Shown in pieces: positions 1 to 6,770 of a DNA stretch of 8,280 nt. How positions within the stretch are numbered: the stretch's first letter is position 1; every line of letters starts with the position of its first letter. The notes beneath the pieces are model-generated. The model was not told where the DNA came from. It saw nothing but the letters and a program-made list of their open reading frames with translations, and ran no database searches. The stretch is from JAYSRU01 sp043720875 (lineage in GTDB: Bacteria > Bacteroidota > Bacteroidia > Flavobacteriales_D > Crocinitomicaceae): the NCBI GenBank assembly GCA_043720875.1, contig JAYSRU010000234.1, positions 1-8,280 of the forward strand, given 5' to 3'. The position numbers were made by a program, and so were the translations under genes.

Positions 1-1926
1 CGCCTTCCAATTACCCTTGTAATCAATACTTGACCACGATGGCGCTGGCCAACAATCGTTGACTTGCCAAAAAAGTGTGCCCCAACATCTTGGATTATCA
101 ATGCGATGTCCCGCAACGGCCATACTCACCGCATATGCTTGCGTTAACTGCGAAAAATAAACGAACTCATTAAAATCTTTAGGTTTACCATACAAATCTT
201 TTGCATGCTTTAAGATCATCCCATTTCCTACATAGCTTTTTTGGTGATGCTTCATCACCTTACTGTCTAGATCCATGTCGTTAACGGTAGCAAAACTATT
301 TAGTGTCGAAAACTCAGGAAATGATTGAAACCCGTACTCAGCGTTAAATCTTCCAATTTTTTTGGCAAAATTGATCATTGGCTCTCCACCGTGCCAAACT
401 CCCCAGTAATGTTGAGAACCATTATTGAAAGCCTCATCATTATTCCAATGACTTAGTGGTGAAGTATGTACATAGGGCGCCGAAGAATAAGCTGTTACCG
501 CTGATGGTGCAATATTTTGAAAAAGCGCAGCATATCCTTCATCCATGCGCTTCTGTTCTTCAGGCAAAATGAAATAGGTAGTTTGGAATCCCCAATATTT
601 CATCGCTACACTCACTTCATTATTTCCACAAAACAGTACTAAACTGGGGTGTGAGGCAATTCTTGGAATTTGATAGGTTAATTCATCCTTTACATTATCC
701 AAAAACGCTTGATCTCCAGGATAAACTGCACAAGCAAACATTAAATCTTGCCAAACCATCAATCCTAATTCATCGCATGTTTTATAGAAAACTTCTGGTT
801 GATAATACCCACCGCCCCAAACGCGCACCATGTTGAAATTTGAAGCTTTCATATCTACCAAAAGTGAAACAATAGCAGCGTCCGTTATTCTTTCTGGAAT
901 TGCATCTTGTGGAATATAATCTCCTCCTTTACAAAAAATTGATTTTCCGTTTACCTGAATAATATAGCTTGTCCCCCATTGATCTGGTTCAACAATCAAC
1001 TTACTCGTACGCACACCAAATTGAACCTCTTCTCGGTATAAAACCTTACCTAACTTGGTTTTTAATTCCCAAGTATCCCGATATAAATTTTGCACTCCGT
1101 GTCCTGCTGGCCACCATAATTTGGCGTTATCAATTTGTTCATCTCGCGTAATAGTTTCTCCAAAAGCAAACGTTTTAGCTCCAAACAACTTACTTTCCCA
1201 GATTAATTCTTCTTGGAATGAATTACTCAATTTTAGCTCTAATTTTATAGCCGCGTTTGTGTTTTCGATTGAAGTTGTTACAATATTCTTCCCTAAAACT
1301 CGTGCAGTATTATAAGCTTTAACCGTTACGGGAGCTTGGAAACCGATTGTATTCATGCGCAAGGCCCAATCCCACCCAAATTGATATTGTGGTTTTCTTG
1401 TGTAAGGTGCAATCGCAGTTTTTGACACATCGTTTGGAGCAGGCATTTTTTGCTCTCCGCTTTCGTAATTTTCTTTATGATAGTTGACCGGCGAAGTAAA
1501 TACCACTTTGACATCGTTGTACCCCAACATCAAATATTTCTTGATTTCTTCGCGATACGGATGGTGATAATTCGCTGACTTAAACAAGAAATGTCCATTC
1601 AAATGAATAGTTGCATAGGTATCAATATTTTCAAAATCAAGGTCAACAAATTCTGCTAAGTATTCTTCTTCAGTAAGGTAAAACTTAGCTTGAAATTCCC
1701 AAGTATGGTCTTCAATCCAACCAAAATCATTTTCATTCAATCCGAAATAGGGATCTTTTAACTCACCAATTTCGATTAATTTCTGCTGCACCGTTCCTTT
1801 ATCACCCAAATGAATCCATTCTTGTTTTACAGGATGCCAAAAACGCCAATTCAAGCGATTTTCACTGTTTTGGGCATAAGACTGCATCATAAGGAAACAA
1901 AATAAGAGTGGAATAATTCGTAACAT
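1..1926 (-). CDS. Secreted beta-mannosidase, glycoside hydrolase family 2 (partial, C-terminus beyond window)
   Basis: Hydrolyses terminal beta-1,4-linked mannose from mannan-type or glycan oligosaccharides, probably in the periplasm. The first 642 codons are open to the window edge; family members are usually about 820-870 residues, so roughly 200 are missing. The start ATG (1924-1926) opens a signal peptide of about 18 residues (MLRIIPLLFCFLMMQSYA, then Q) with no lipobox. Then come a GH2 sugar-binding domain (about 25-190), an Ig-like domain (about 200-300) and the TIM barrel (from about 305). Visible hallmarks are VRVWGGG (W370), the acid/base CGNNE (E437), the nucleophile in AEYGFQS (E530) and WQVNDCWPAPSWSSIDY near the edge. 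The 93-residue spacing of the two glutamates equals that I recall for Bacteroides Man2A (E462, E555). It starts 8 bases after mltG, so it is probably co-transcribed. One oddity is GGDY at 334-337, where relatives usually have GAN(W/Y). Confidence 0.95.
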   Translation of the reverse strand, partial: MLRIIPLLFCFLMMQSYAQNSENRLNWRFWHPVKQEWIHLGDKGTVQQKLIEIGELKDPYFGLNENDFGWIEDHTWEFQAKFYLTEEEYLAEFVDLDFENIDTYATIHLNGHFLFKSANYHHPYREEIKKYLMLGYNDVKVVFTSPVNYHKENYESGEQKMPAPNDVSKTAIAPYTRKPQYQFGWDWALRMNTIGFQAPVTVKAYNTARVLGKNIVTTSIENTNAAIKLELKLSNSFQEELIWESKLFGAKTFAFGETITRDEQIDNAKLWWPAGHGVQNLYRDTWELKTKLGKVLYREEVQFGVRTSKLIVEPDQWGTSYIIQVNGKSIFCKGGDYIPQDAIPERITDAAIVSLLVDMKASNFNMVRVWGGGYYQPEVFYKTCDELGLMVWQDLMFACAVYPGDQAFLDNVKDELTYQIPRIASHPSLVLFCGNNEVSVAMKYWGFQTTYFILPEEQKRMDEGYAALFQNIAPSAVTAYSSAPYVHTSPLSHWNNDEAFNNGSQHYWGVWHGGEPMINFAKKIGRFNAEYGFQSFPEFSTLNSFATVNDMDLDSKVMKHHQKSYVGNGMILKHAKDLYGKPKDFNEFVYFSQLTQAYAVSMAVAGHRIDNPRCWGTLFWQVNDCWPAPSWSSIDYKGNWKA

Positions 1927-1934
1927 CTAATTGC

Positions 1935-3002
1935 TTAATTACGATTGCGTAATTCTTCTGCCAACCACGCTTGGAATTTCACAGCGTTAGCTGCATGCTC
2001 AGGATAACCTACTGTAAAATCGTGTAAACCCGAATAATCTGCTTTGGCGCACATAAATAAATAACCTTTCATTTCCGCATTTAATACTGCCTCAACCACT
2101 GCTGGTGGAGGAACACAAATTGGACCTGGAGGCAAGCCGTCATGCAAATAGGTATTGTAGGCACAATCTCTTTCGCGGTGTTCGTTCAGCAAACGTTCAA
2201 CACCTTTTAACTTGTCTGGCCAGCAGAAACGGAATGTAGGATCAGATTGTAGGCGCATTCCTTTTTTTACGCGTTCTAAATACAGACCAGCAATTAACGG
2301 CCATTCTTCAGCATTTCGACTTTGTTCCTGGTAAACAATACTTGCCAGTGTTGAAACATCAGAAGGAGAAGTTAACCCAATTTTCTTGATTTTCGCCATA
2401 CGTTCTGGCGTCCAAAACTTCTTAAATTCTTTCGCCATTCGGTCTACAAAAGTTGGAATATCGGTATCGTAAAACATTTGATACGTATTCGGTAAGAACA
2501 TCGCTGGCATTCGTTCTAAGGTAAAATCGTACTTCTTTAACGTTGATGGATCCGTAATATACGCGTAAAACGCTGCACTGTCAACGTCTAAATCTTTTGC
2601 AATTTTGCCACCGATATCTTCTAAATCAATGCAATTATTAAACGTAACATTTACTTCGACTTCCGCATTACCATTGCCGTTAGCATTTATGGTAAATCCG
2701 TTGCACAAGGTTCTGTAATTGGTATGCGGTTCAACTCTGAATTTTCCTTTGGCCAAACGATCCCCAGATAATTCTTTCATTAAAGCCACTTTCAAGAAGG
2801 ATGCTTTATCGTCAATTACTTTTAGCACCAACAGTTTCTCTGCTAAAATTTCGATCGTAGCCTCTTTCGGAACTAAAATCGTGACATTAGTTGTATTCAA
2901 TGTAGTGGCACGACCGTACCAATACATGATTACTTTATCTTTATAAATAAACCCTCCGATAACCATAACAGCGACTAAACCTATTGCAATGTATTTTTTC
3001 AT
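1935..3002 (-). CDS. mltG: Endolytic murein transglycosylase MltG (YceG-like)
   Basis: Membrane-anchored lytic transglycosylase that cleaves nascent peptidoglycan strands and sets glycan chain length. The 355 residues start at an ATG with a short basic N-terminus and one membrane segment (about 4-20), placing the rest in the periplasm. A LysM-like region follows (about 40-90), then the YceG catalytic domain. The catalytic glutamate is E226 in ASIVYQEQSR, matching E218 of E. coli MltG, followed by the conserved GMRLQSDPTF. The tail has YNTY-HDGLPPGPIC and a PPP segment where proteobacterial enzymes usually have NPG; this is common in Bacteroidota. The ending YPEHAANAVKFQAWL is the usual closing helix. 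It lies 10 bases after the GNAT gene and 8 before the mannosidase, in an operon with dapF, which makes a peptidoglycan precursor. Length and key residues look intact. Confidence 0.96.
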   Translation of the reverse strand: MKKYIAIGLVAVMVIGGFIYKDKVIMYWYGRATTLNTTNVTILVPKEATIEILAEKLLVLKVIDDKASFLKVALMKELSGDRLAKGKFRVEPHTNYRTLCNGFTINANGNGNAEVEVNVTFNNCIDLEDIGGKIAKDLDVDSAAFYAYITDPSTLKKYDFTLERMPAMFLPNTYQMFYDTDIPTFVDRMAKEFKKFWTPERMAKIKKIGLTSPSDVSTLASIVYQEQSRNAEEWPLIAGLYLERVKKGMRLQSDPTFRFCWPDKLKGVERLLNEHRERDCAYNTYLHDGLPPGPICVPPPAVVEAVLNAEMKGYLFMCAKADYSGLHDFTVGYPEHAANAVKFQAWLAEELRNRN

Positions 3003-3012
3003 GCTTTTTATT

Positions 3013-3525
3013 TTATTCTATTTCCAATTGAAGTAATACTTCGTTACTATAATTTCCGTCGAATTTGAAACAATTTTTTCTCAACCCAATTTGTTCAAAA
3101 CCAGTTTTTTTAAACAAATTTAAACTTGCTTCATTTGATTCATGAATGGATGCAAAGATATTATTGAAATCAAATACTTTACGTGCATAATTTACACCCA
3201 ACTTCAACGCATCAGTTGCATAACCCAATTGGCGTTTGTCGTTCGCGATAAGAATACCAATGCTCGTGAAATGATGTTTAAAATTTGCGTGAAAAAAATC
3301 TAACAAACCCAAAGGCTGATCGTCTAAATCACAAATCATTAAACGCAACTGACCTGTTTGACGGAAATGCTGGGCTTGCTCAATAAACTCCATAATTGAA
3401 TGCAAGGAATATGGAATTTCAGTTCCGCTAACTTGCCAATCAGACTCATTATTTTCCCACAGCATAATGTGCGTTGCATCACTTGGCTCAAGTGGACGAA
3501 TGTAAACTAGATCTCCTTTAAACAT
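3013..3525 (-). CDS. GNAT family N-acetyltransferase (RimJ/RimL-like)
   Basis: Acetyl-CoA-dependent N-acetyltransferase of 170 residues; the substrate cannot be read from the sequence. The fold covers the whole protein. It opens with LVYIRPLEPSDA, typical of RimJ/RimL-type enzymes. The acetyl-CoA pyrophosphate-binding loop is R98-Q-L-G101-Y-A103 after strand SIGILI (88-93). Motif B follows, with SNEASLNLFKKTGFEQIG (130-147) including the usual N131 and the F-x-K-x-GF signature. No signal peptide or membrane segment, so cytoplasmic. Its ATG lies inside the end of the preceding gene (8-base overlap, 3518-3525), which suggests coupled translation, and it ends 10 bases before mltG. A role in protein, polyamine or cell-wall precursor acetylation is equally possible; the operon context only hints at the envelope. 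Confidence 0.9.
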   Translation of the reverse strand: MFKGDLVYIRPLEPSDATHIMLWENNESDWQVSGTEIPYSLHSIMEFIEQAQHFRQTGQLRLMICDLDDQPLGLLDFFHANFKHHFTSIGILIANDKRQLGYATDALKLGVNYARKVFDFNNIFASIHESNEASLNLFKKTGFEQIGLRKNCFKFDGNYSNEVLLQLEIE

Positions 3526-4015
3526 TGCGCAATGTATTTATTCTATTTTCAATTTCTTTTGCAGTATAATTTAATAATCCTGTATAATTTTCTGGTAGAT
3601 ACTGGCCATAAACTTCCGTAAACGAACCTTGTTCTTCTAAATAATCCAACATGGAATAGATGTAAGTTAGGTTTTCATTCAACTCAAGAATCTTTTTAAT
3701 TGGCGAATAACAATTAATTCCTGAATGCGTATCTTTTATTCCTTCAAATATTGATTTAACCCGTTCTTCACTCAAACTAAAACTCAGTAATACCTGAACA
3801 CTTGGCAATTGTAACAAATCTATAGATTTTTGTAAAACCGAAGTTTTAACTCCAAAATCTAGGCCTTTTGCTTTCCACGAATAATAATTACCGTTTACGC
3901 TTATTCCGATATGTGGTGGCTTTTTATCTGCATGCGAAATCCACAAAATTGTTCCTTTCGTTTCCGCAGCACTTAGTGGGCTATTTATGATTTTTTTGAA
4001 AATATAACTGTGCAT
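3518..4015 (-). CDS. Unrecognised 165-residue protein, possible permuted papain-like (NlpC/P60-type) fold
   Basis: I cannot assign a named family. The gene is credible because its ATG overlaps the dapF stop by one base (TAATG at 4013-4017) and its end overlaps the GNAT gene by 8 bases. No signal peptide or membrane helix is seen. The layout resembles circularly permuted NlpC/P60 or LRAT-type proteins. A strand containing a histidine (PPHIGISVNGNYYSW, H35) comes first. Next is a short acidic helix after LSFSLSEER (78-85). A cysteine then begins a helix, GINCYSPIKKIL (C102), as in the usual NC-motif. In that fold H and C form the catalytic pair, with H before C. The C-terminal third (about 110-165) is helical and charged. 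This fold call is inference from pattern alone; the protein could equally be an unrelated flavobacterial orphan. Confidence 0.85.
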   Translation of the reverse strand: MHSYIFKKIINSPLSAAETKGTILWISHADKKPPHIGISVNGNYYSWKAKGLDFGVKTSVLQKSIDLLQLPSVQVLLSFSLSEERVKSIFEGIKDTHSGINCYSPIKKILELNENLTYIYSMLDYLEEQGSFTEVYGQYLPENYTGLLNYTAKEIENRINTLRNV

Positions 4016-4809
4016 TAATCTTCCAAGTTAAATTCACCTTTAAACACAAATTTTGCTGGACCAATTAATTTTATGTTTTCAAAGACCTCTGTATCAACCC
4101 GATCAAAACTCACACGCAACGCTCCTCCTTCCACATCTACTTTCACCGTTTGTTGCCCCACCAAATTAGCTTTAGTTGCGTAAACTAGCGCGCAGCCGGT
4201 GGCACCTGTTCCACACGATAAGGTTTCGGCTTCTACACCGCGCTCATAGGTTCTAATCTTTATGTGATTTTTGGCAATAATTTCAACTCCATTTACATTT
4301 ATTCCGTCGGTAAAAAAAGCATCCGAATACCTAATCGTTTTGCCCACTTTATCCATATCAATGGCATCAATATCTTGTTCAAACCAAACGTAATGTGGTG
4401 AACCTGTATCAATGATTGAACAAGAATCTGTATGAAAAATACTATCAATGTTTTGCATATCCAGGTAAACCAAATCACCCTCTTTTTTGGCAGCATGAAT
4501 GCCATCAATTGCATTGAATGTCGCTTGCGCAACCACTATACCTTGCTGAATCGCAAAAGCAACGCTGCAACGCGCACCATTTCCACAAAAACTTTTTGAA
4601 GCATCCGAATTGTAATAATCCACTTCAAAATCGACATCCGCAATGGTGGTTGCATTAATTATTATTAATCCATCCCCACCAATTCCAAATCTTCTGTCGC
4701 ACAGCAATTGTATTTGAGAATTTGTCAATCCATCGTATTCACCCAACATGTTGTTAAGCATTACAAAATCATTTCCTGTTCCTTGGTATTTGAAGAATTC
4801 TATTTTCAC
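4015..4809 (-). CDS. dapF: Diaminopimelate epimerase
   Basis: Converts LL-diaminopimelate to meso-diaminopimelate, the last epimerisation before lysine and the direct source of the peptidoglycan cross-linking residue; a PLP-independent cytoplasmic enzyme. The 264 residues match the usual length. Both catalytic cysteines are present: C75 in SFCGNGARC and C199 in AETLSCGTGATG. Also visible are the N-terminal KYQGTGNDFVM, RRFGIGGDGL (40-49), DTGSPHYV (134-141) and TYERGVEAE before the second cysteine. The start is GTG (4807-4809). No ATG lies between it and the upstream in-frame TAA at 4831-4833, and the N-terminus aligns with the family from that GTG. It is first in the operon, with a Bacteroidota-type promoter about 17 bases upstream, and its TAA stop shares one base with the next gene's ATG. 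Confidence 0.98.
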   Translation of the reverse strand: MKIEFFKYQGTGNDFVMLNNMLGEYDGLTNSQIQLLCDRRFGIGGDGLIIINATTIADVDFEVDYYNSDASKSFCGNGARCSVAFAIQQGIVVAQATFNAIDGIHAAKKEGDLVYLDMQNIDSIFHTDSCSIIDTGSPHYVWFEQDIDAIDMDKVGKTIRYSDAFFTDGINVNGVEIIAKNHIKIRTYERGVEAETLSCGTGATGCALVYATKANLVGQQTVKVDVEGGALRVSFDRVDTEVFENIKLIGPAKFVFKGEFNLED

Positions 4810-4927
4810 TTTTTGGATTGAACAACAAATTTACGTATTGTTAATTGAAGATAAAAGCAAAAACCGCATAGCTTTCAATCTTGCTGCGACAATTTATCTT
4901 ATTCACTTTGAATGCTAGTGGCTGGAT
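4810..4927. other. Intergenic region between barrel A and dapF
   Basis: This is the only clear non-coding gap in the window, 118 bases, separating the cargo/barrel cluster from the dapF operon. Apart from the promoter described separately, I see only a weak inverted repeat, AAAGC at 4854-4858 region paired with GCTTT near 4871-4875, with a 12-base loop. The stem is too short to be called a terminator. The minus-strand frame after the barrel stop stays open for about 28 codons but has no recognisable sorting-tail or lipoprotein signature, so no third cassette remnant is visible here. Confidence 0.6.
4826..4863 (-). promoter_or_regulatory. Putative Bacteroidota sigma-A promoter for the dapF operon
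   Basis: The -7 element TAAATTTG (4826-4833 read on the minus strand) is a perfect match to the Bacteroidota consensus TAnnTTTG. A TTTTTG stretch at 4858-4863 can serve as the -33 element. The 24-base gap between them is a little longer than the usual 17-23. Transcription would start near 4819-4821, leaving a leader of only about 10 bases before the GTG at 4809. It is placed correctly for the five-gene operon that follows. There is no purine-rich Shine-Dalgarno in the leader, in keeping with the weak use of that signal in this phylum. Confidence 0.6.
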
Positions 4928-5518
4928 CTAAAAAGTGTAGGACACCCCAAGTTGCAAATACAAAGTTTGCCTTATTTTATAAAACGGAATATTTGGACTT
5001 GTTTGAACAATGAAGTAGCGAAGTCCAGAATATGCATTAAAACCTTTGTAAATTTTACGAGAGAATGTTGTCTCAATTGGAATCAAACGCTTTACTTGGG
5101 TTGTATAAATAATATTATAAATTGAACCGAGATTCGGTAAAATATTATTGTCATCGCCCAACACATTGCTATCAAACCATTTTAGTATTGGTGTTTCAAT
5201 ATTAAATCTGAATTTCCAATTGTCATTCATTTTCACATTGGCACCAAGTTTAATTCCTAAAAAACCATAGTTATTGCCGTAATTTGAGAGATCGAACGGA
5301 GGGAAATTTGATGAAAAGAATTCTAAACCTAAATAAGGTTGAATAGCCCCAGTTTTAGTTGTTTTTTCTAAAACGTAGTTGACAGAAGACGCTATTTGAA
5401 ATCTTCTTGCAATACCAATGTCGAACGCAAAAGTATGCATAAATGAATTTTTAGGAATTTCATTTTGACTGTAATACTCACCAACCAATAAGCAAACTAT
5501 AAACTTAATATTTTTCAT
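4928..5518 (-). CDS. Small outer-membrane beta-barrel protein, copy A (paralogue of the 6120-6770 gene)
   Basis: Function unknown. The 196 residues start at the ATG 5516-5518; a TTG three codons upstream is less likely because the ATG directly opens a signal peptide (MKNIKFIVCLLVGEYYSQ). The rest alternates hydrophobic and polar residues in strands with aromatic girdles and ends in LQLGVSYTF, the terminal phenylalanine expected for BAM-assembled barrels. It shares TP-ILKWFDSNVL (109-120), a nearby NYGFLGIKLGANVKM strand and RKIYKG-6-GLRYF with copy B, so the two are paralogues, though well diverged. The start overlaps the end of the broken lipoprotein gene by 14 bases (5505-5518). This copy is intact although its two upstream partners are damaged, so it could be kept by selection or simply not yet broken. 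The stop is TAG. Confidence 0.85.
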   Translation of the reverse strand: MKNIKFIVCLLVGEYYSQNEIPKNSFMHTFAFDIGIARRFQIASSVNYVLEKTTKTGAIQPYLGLEFFSSNFPPFDLSNYGNNYGFLGIKLGANVKMNDNWKFRFNIETPILKWFDSNVLGDDNNILPNLGSIYNIIYTTQVKRLIPIETTFSRKIYKGFNAYSGLRYFIVQTSPNIPFYKIRQTLYLQLGVSYTF

Positions 5519-6011
5519 AGCATCCAATTAATTCACCATATTTAGACTTATTTATGATACCGTGTTGTGCACTATAATAGGGCCTTCCTTTGTACCAAAC
5601 ATTAGTATATAAACTATGGGTCAAGGGGTCAAGGGCCAAAAAAAACAGAAATTTCTTTCCTATTTTGTTATATAAGGTAAGTGTATATCCTTCGGTCGTT
5701 ATATGCGTTGTGCTTGATGTAAAATAAAGAATATCTTTTTTAACAAAACTTTTAATTCTGAAGCGCTCCTTACCAAACATATCGCTTGTGAATGTGAAAT
5801 ATCCATCGTTTAAAAATTCACATTCAATATCGTCTATACTCGAATACAATGGCTTTAGATCATATCATGAAATTGAATTACCATAGTCTGAAAGTACACG
5901 GTATTTCAATTTCCAATTACCCAGAAACTGATCAAATTCATTTATATTTTTCTGTTTTTGGCAGGCAGAAAACAGAACTCCGATTACACAAATAACGGCT
6001 AATTTCATCAT
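5505..6011 (-). pseudogene. Lipocalin-like lipoprotein, copy A, broken by an in-frame TGA
   Basis: From the ATG at 6009-6011 the frame reads MMKLAVICVIGVLFSACQKQ, a lipoprotein signal with lipobox FSAC (C17). It continues as FDQFLGNWKLKYRVL, then meets TGA at codon 49 (5865-5867) and runs on in the same frame to a TAA at 5505-5507, 168 codons in all. The downstream part aligns with copy B: DIECEFLNDG with DLECNFLNDG, FRIKSF with FKIKSY, NVWYKGRPYYS with VIWFKGRNYYS. The TGA falls opposite Tyr69 of copy B. Copy A also lacks about 20 residues between WKL and GNS. Other genes here genuinely end in TGA (7414-7416, 6767-6769), so recoding is unlikely. The 114-codon piece after the stop could only start at a TTG (5847-5849) and has no signal peptide. 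A sequencing error is the alternative. Confidence 0.85.
5865..5867 (-). other. Disabling nonsense codon (TGA) in lipoprotein copy A
   Basis: The codon sits between GNSIS and YDLKPLY. The flanking residues keep the same frame and align with GNSES-Y-FDLPKLF in copy B, so this is a point change rather than a frameshift. Everything beyond the first 48 residues, including the conserved beta-rich core, would be lost. Confidence 0.85.
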
Positions 6012-6120
6012 GGATTAACAATTTCAATAGATTGACCAGTAGTTGAATTTACAATAAAAATAGTCCTGATGAATAGGTAGAAAAATCTATTCTCAAAGTA
6101 TTTTCAGCGTTTTCGGCATT
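6008..6120 (-). pseudogene. Orphan T9SS C-terminal sorting tail, frameshifted remnant
   Basis: Right after the stop of barrel B, the minus strand encodes NAENAENTLRIDFSTYSSGL-F (6120 to 6058), then shifts by one base in a run of five T (6056-6060) and continues IVNSTTGQSIEIVNP-stop. Joined, it aligns residue by residue with the end of the exported protein at 7414 (INLDNYPSGFYFIINTS-6-FKFVKP), a type A Por sorting tail (Y-x-S-G-x-Y/F-F-I/V). Its TGA (6008-6010) overlaps the lipoprotein-A ATG (6009-6011) as ATGA, exactly as the intact tail overlaps lipoprotein B. No gene body is left upstream, because barrel B ends immediately before it. The best reading is the 3' scar of a deleted cargo gene from a second cassette. 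The missing base could be a homopolymer read error, but the body would still be absent. Confidence 0.75.
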
Positions 6121-6770
6121 TAGAAAGTATAAGACAATCCGATTTTAAAACTCAAAGCATTATTTATCTTGAATGAGTTAAATTGTGGTGTAGTTAAGGC
6201 GTAATAATATTTGAGACCAAAAAGCAACCTTACATTTTTATAAATTTTCACACTCGGAACTAATTCAACTGCTAAAAGTGATTTAATTTTTGTTTCTGAT
6301 GTTCTAGCCTGAGTCGAAGAATTTTCAGTAGAATGAATCCATAAATCTTTTGATTTATAACCAGTCAAAACATTGCTTTCAAACCATTTTACAATAGGCA
6401 TTCCCAGTTGAAAATTAACATCCCACAAAGGGCTAATTTTTTTATTAACACCAAGATGAAGGCCGATATATTTATAGTTCCATCTTTCTACGTTAGTTTG
6501 AAAGAATACGCCTTGGAAAGATCTGATTGCTTGGAAATCTGCTGCCAAGTAGAAAGATCTTTTGCTTGTTTGTATGTAAGAAAGTTTGTAACACAAATTA
6601 TCTTGTTCTGTTTTATAGTAACCAACACCACCATTTCCCCACATAACTATTTTAGTGCTGTGCGAGTAGTTAAACTGATGTTCAAACTTGGATGATGGTT
6701 GCTTAATCGTTTGACTTAAAAAGTCATTTGTTCCAAGGATCAAAATTACGGTATATAATATAGTTCTCAT
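6120..6770 (-). CDS. Small outer-membrane beta-barrel protein, copy B
   Basis: Function unknown. I place the start at the ATG 6768-6770, giving 216 residues. It forms an ATGA overlap with the lipoprotein stop and opens a signal peptide (MRTILYTVILILGTNDFLSQ). A longer frame from a TTG at 6798-6800 would put a basic, non-signal segment in front and is rejected. The mature part is rich in amphipathic strands with many Tyr, Phe and Trp and ends in LSFKIGLSYTF, with the C-terminal F of BAM-assembled barrels. Conserved with copy A are MPIVKWFESNVL (124-135), NYKYIGLHLGVNKKI and VKIYKNVRLLFGLKYY. At about 200 mature residues it is shorter than the PorP/SprF proteins (about 300) that often accompany T9SS cargo, and I see no PorP/SprF signature. 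Its stop TAA (6120-6122) abuts the orphan sorting tail. Confidence 0.85.
   Translation of the reverse strand: MRTILYTVILILGTNDFLSQTIKQPSSKFEHQFNYSHSTKIVMWGNGGVGYYKTEQDNLCYKLSYIQTSKRSFYLAADFQAIRSFQGVFFQTNVERWNYKYIGLHLGVNKKISPLWDVNFQLGMPIVKWFESNVLTGYKSKDLWIHSTENSSTQARTSETKIKSLLAVELVPSVKIYKNVRLLFGLKYYYALTTPQFNSFKINNALSFKIGLSYTF

Noticed and set aside
651..1315. Several plus-strand open frames of 60-86 codons opposite the mannosidase.
   Set aside because: They are antisense to a well-conserved GH2 gene, overlap one another and show no recognisable domains or start signals.
2719..2946. Plus-strand open frame of 75 codons opposite mltG.
   Set aside because: Antisense to conserved MltG coding sequence with no family resemblance.
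4299..4532. Minus-strand open frame of 77 codons inside dapF.
   Set aside because: Out-of-frame shadow of dapF, whose reading frame is fully supported by catalytic motifs.
4854..4875. Weak inverted repeat (AAAGC/GCTTT) as a possible terminator after barrel A.
   Set aside because: Only five base pairs with a 12-base loop, overlapping the proposed dapF -33 region, and no proper U-tract.
5505..5867. TGA at 5865-5867 read as a sense codon or programmed readthrough site.
   Set aside because: Two neighbouring genes use TGA as a genuine stop at overlap junctions, there is no sign of a recoding element, and the adjacent cargo tail is also broken, which fits pseudogene decay.
6408..6695. Plus-strand open frame of 95 codons opposite barrel B.
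   Set aside because: Antisense to a gene with a signal peptide, paralogue and coupled neighbours; no independent coding evidence.
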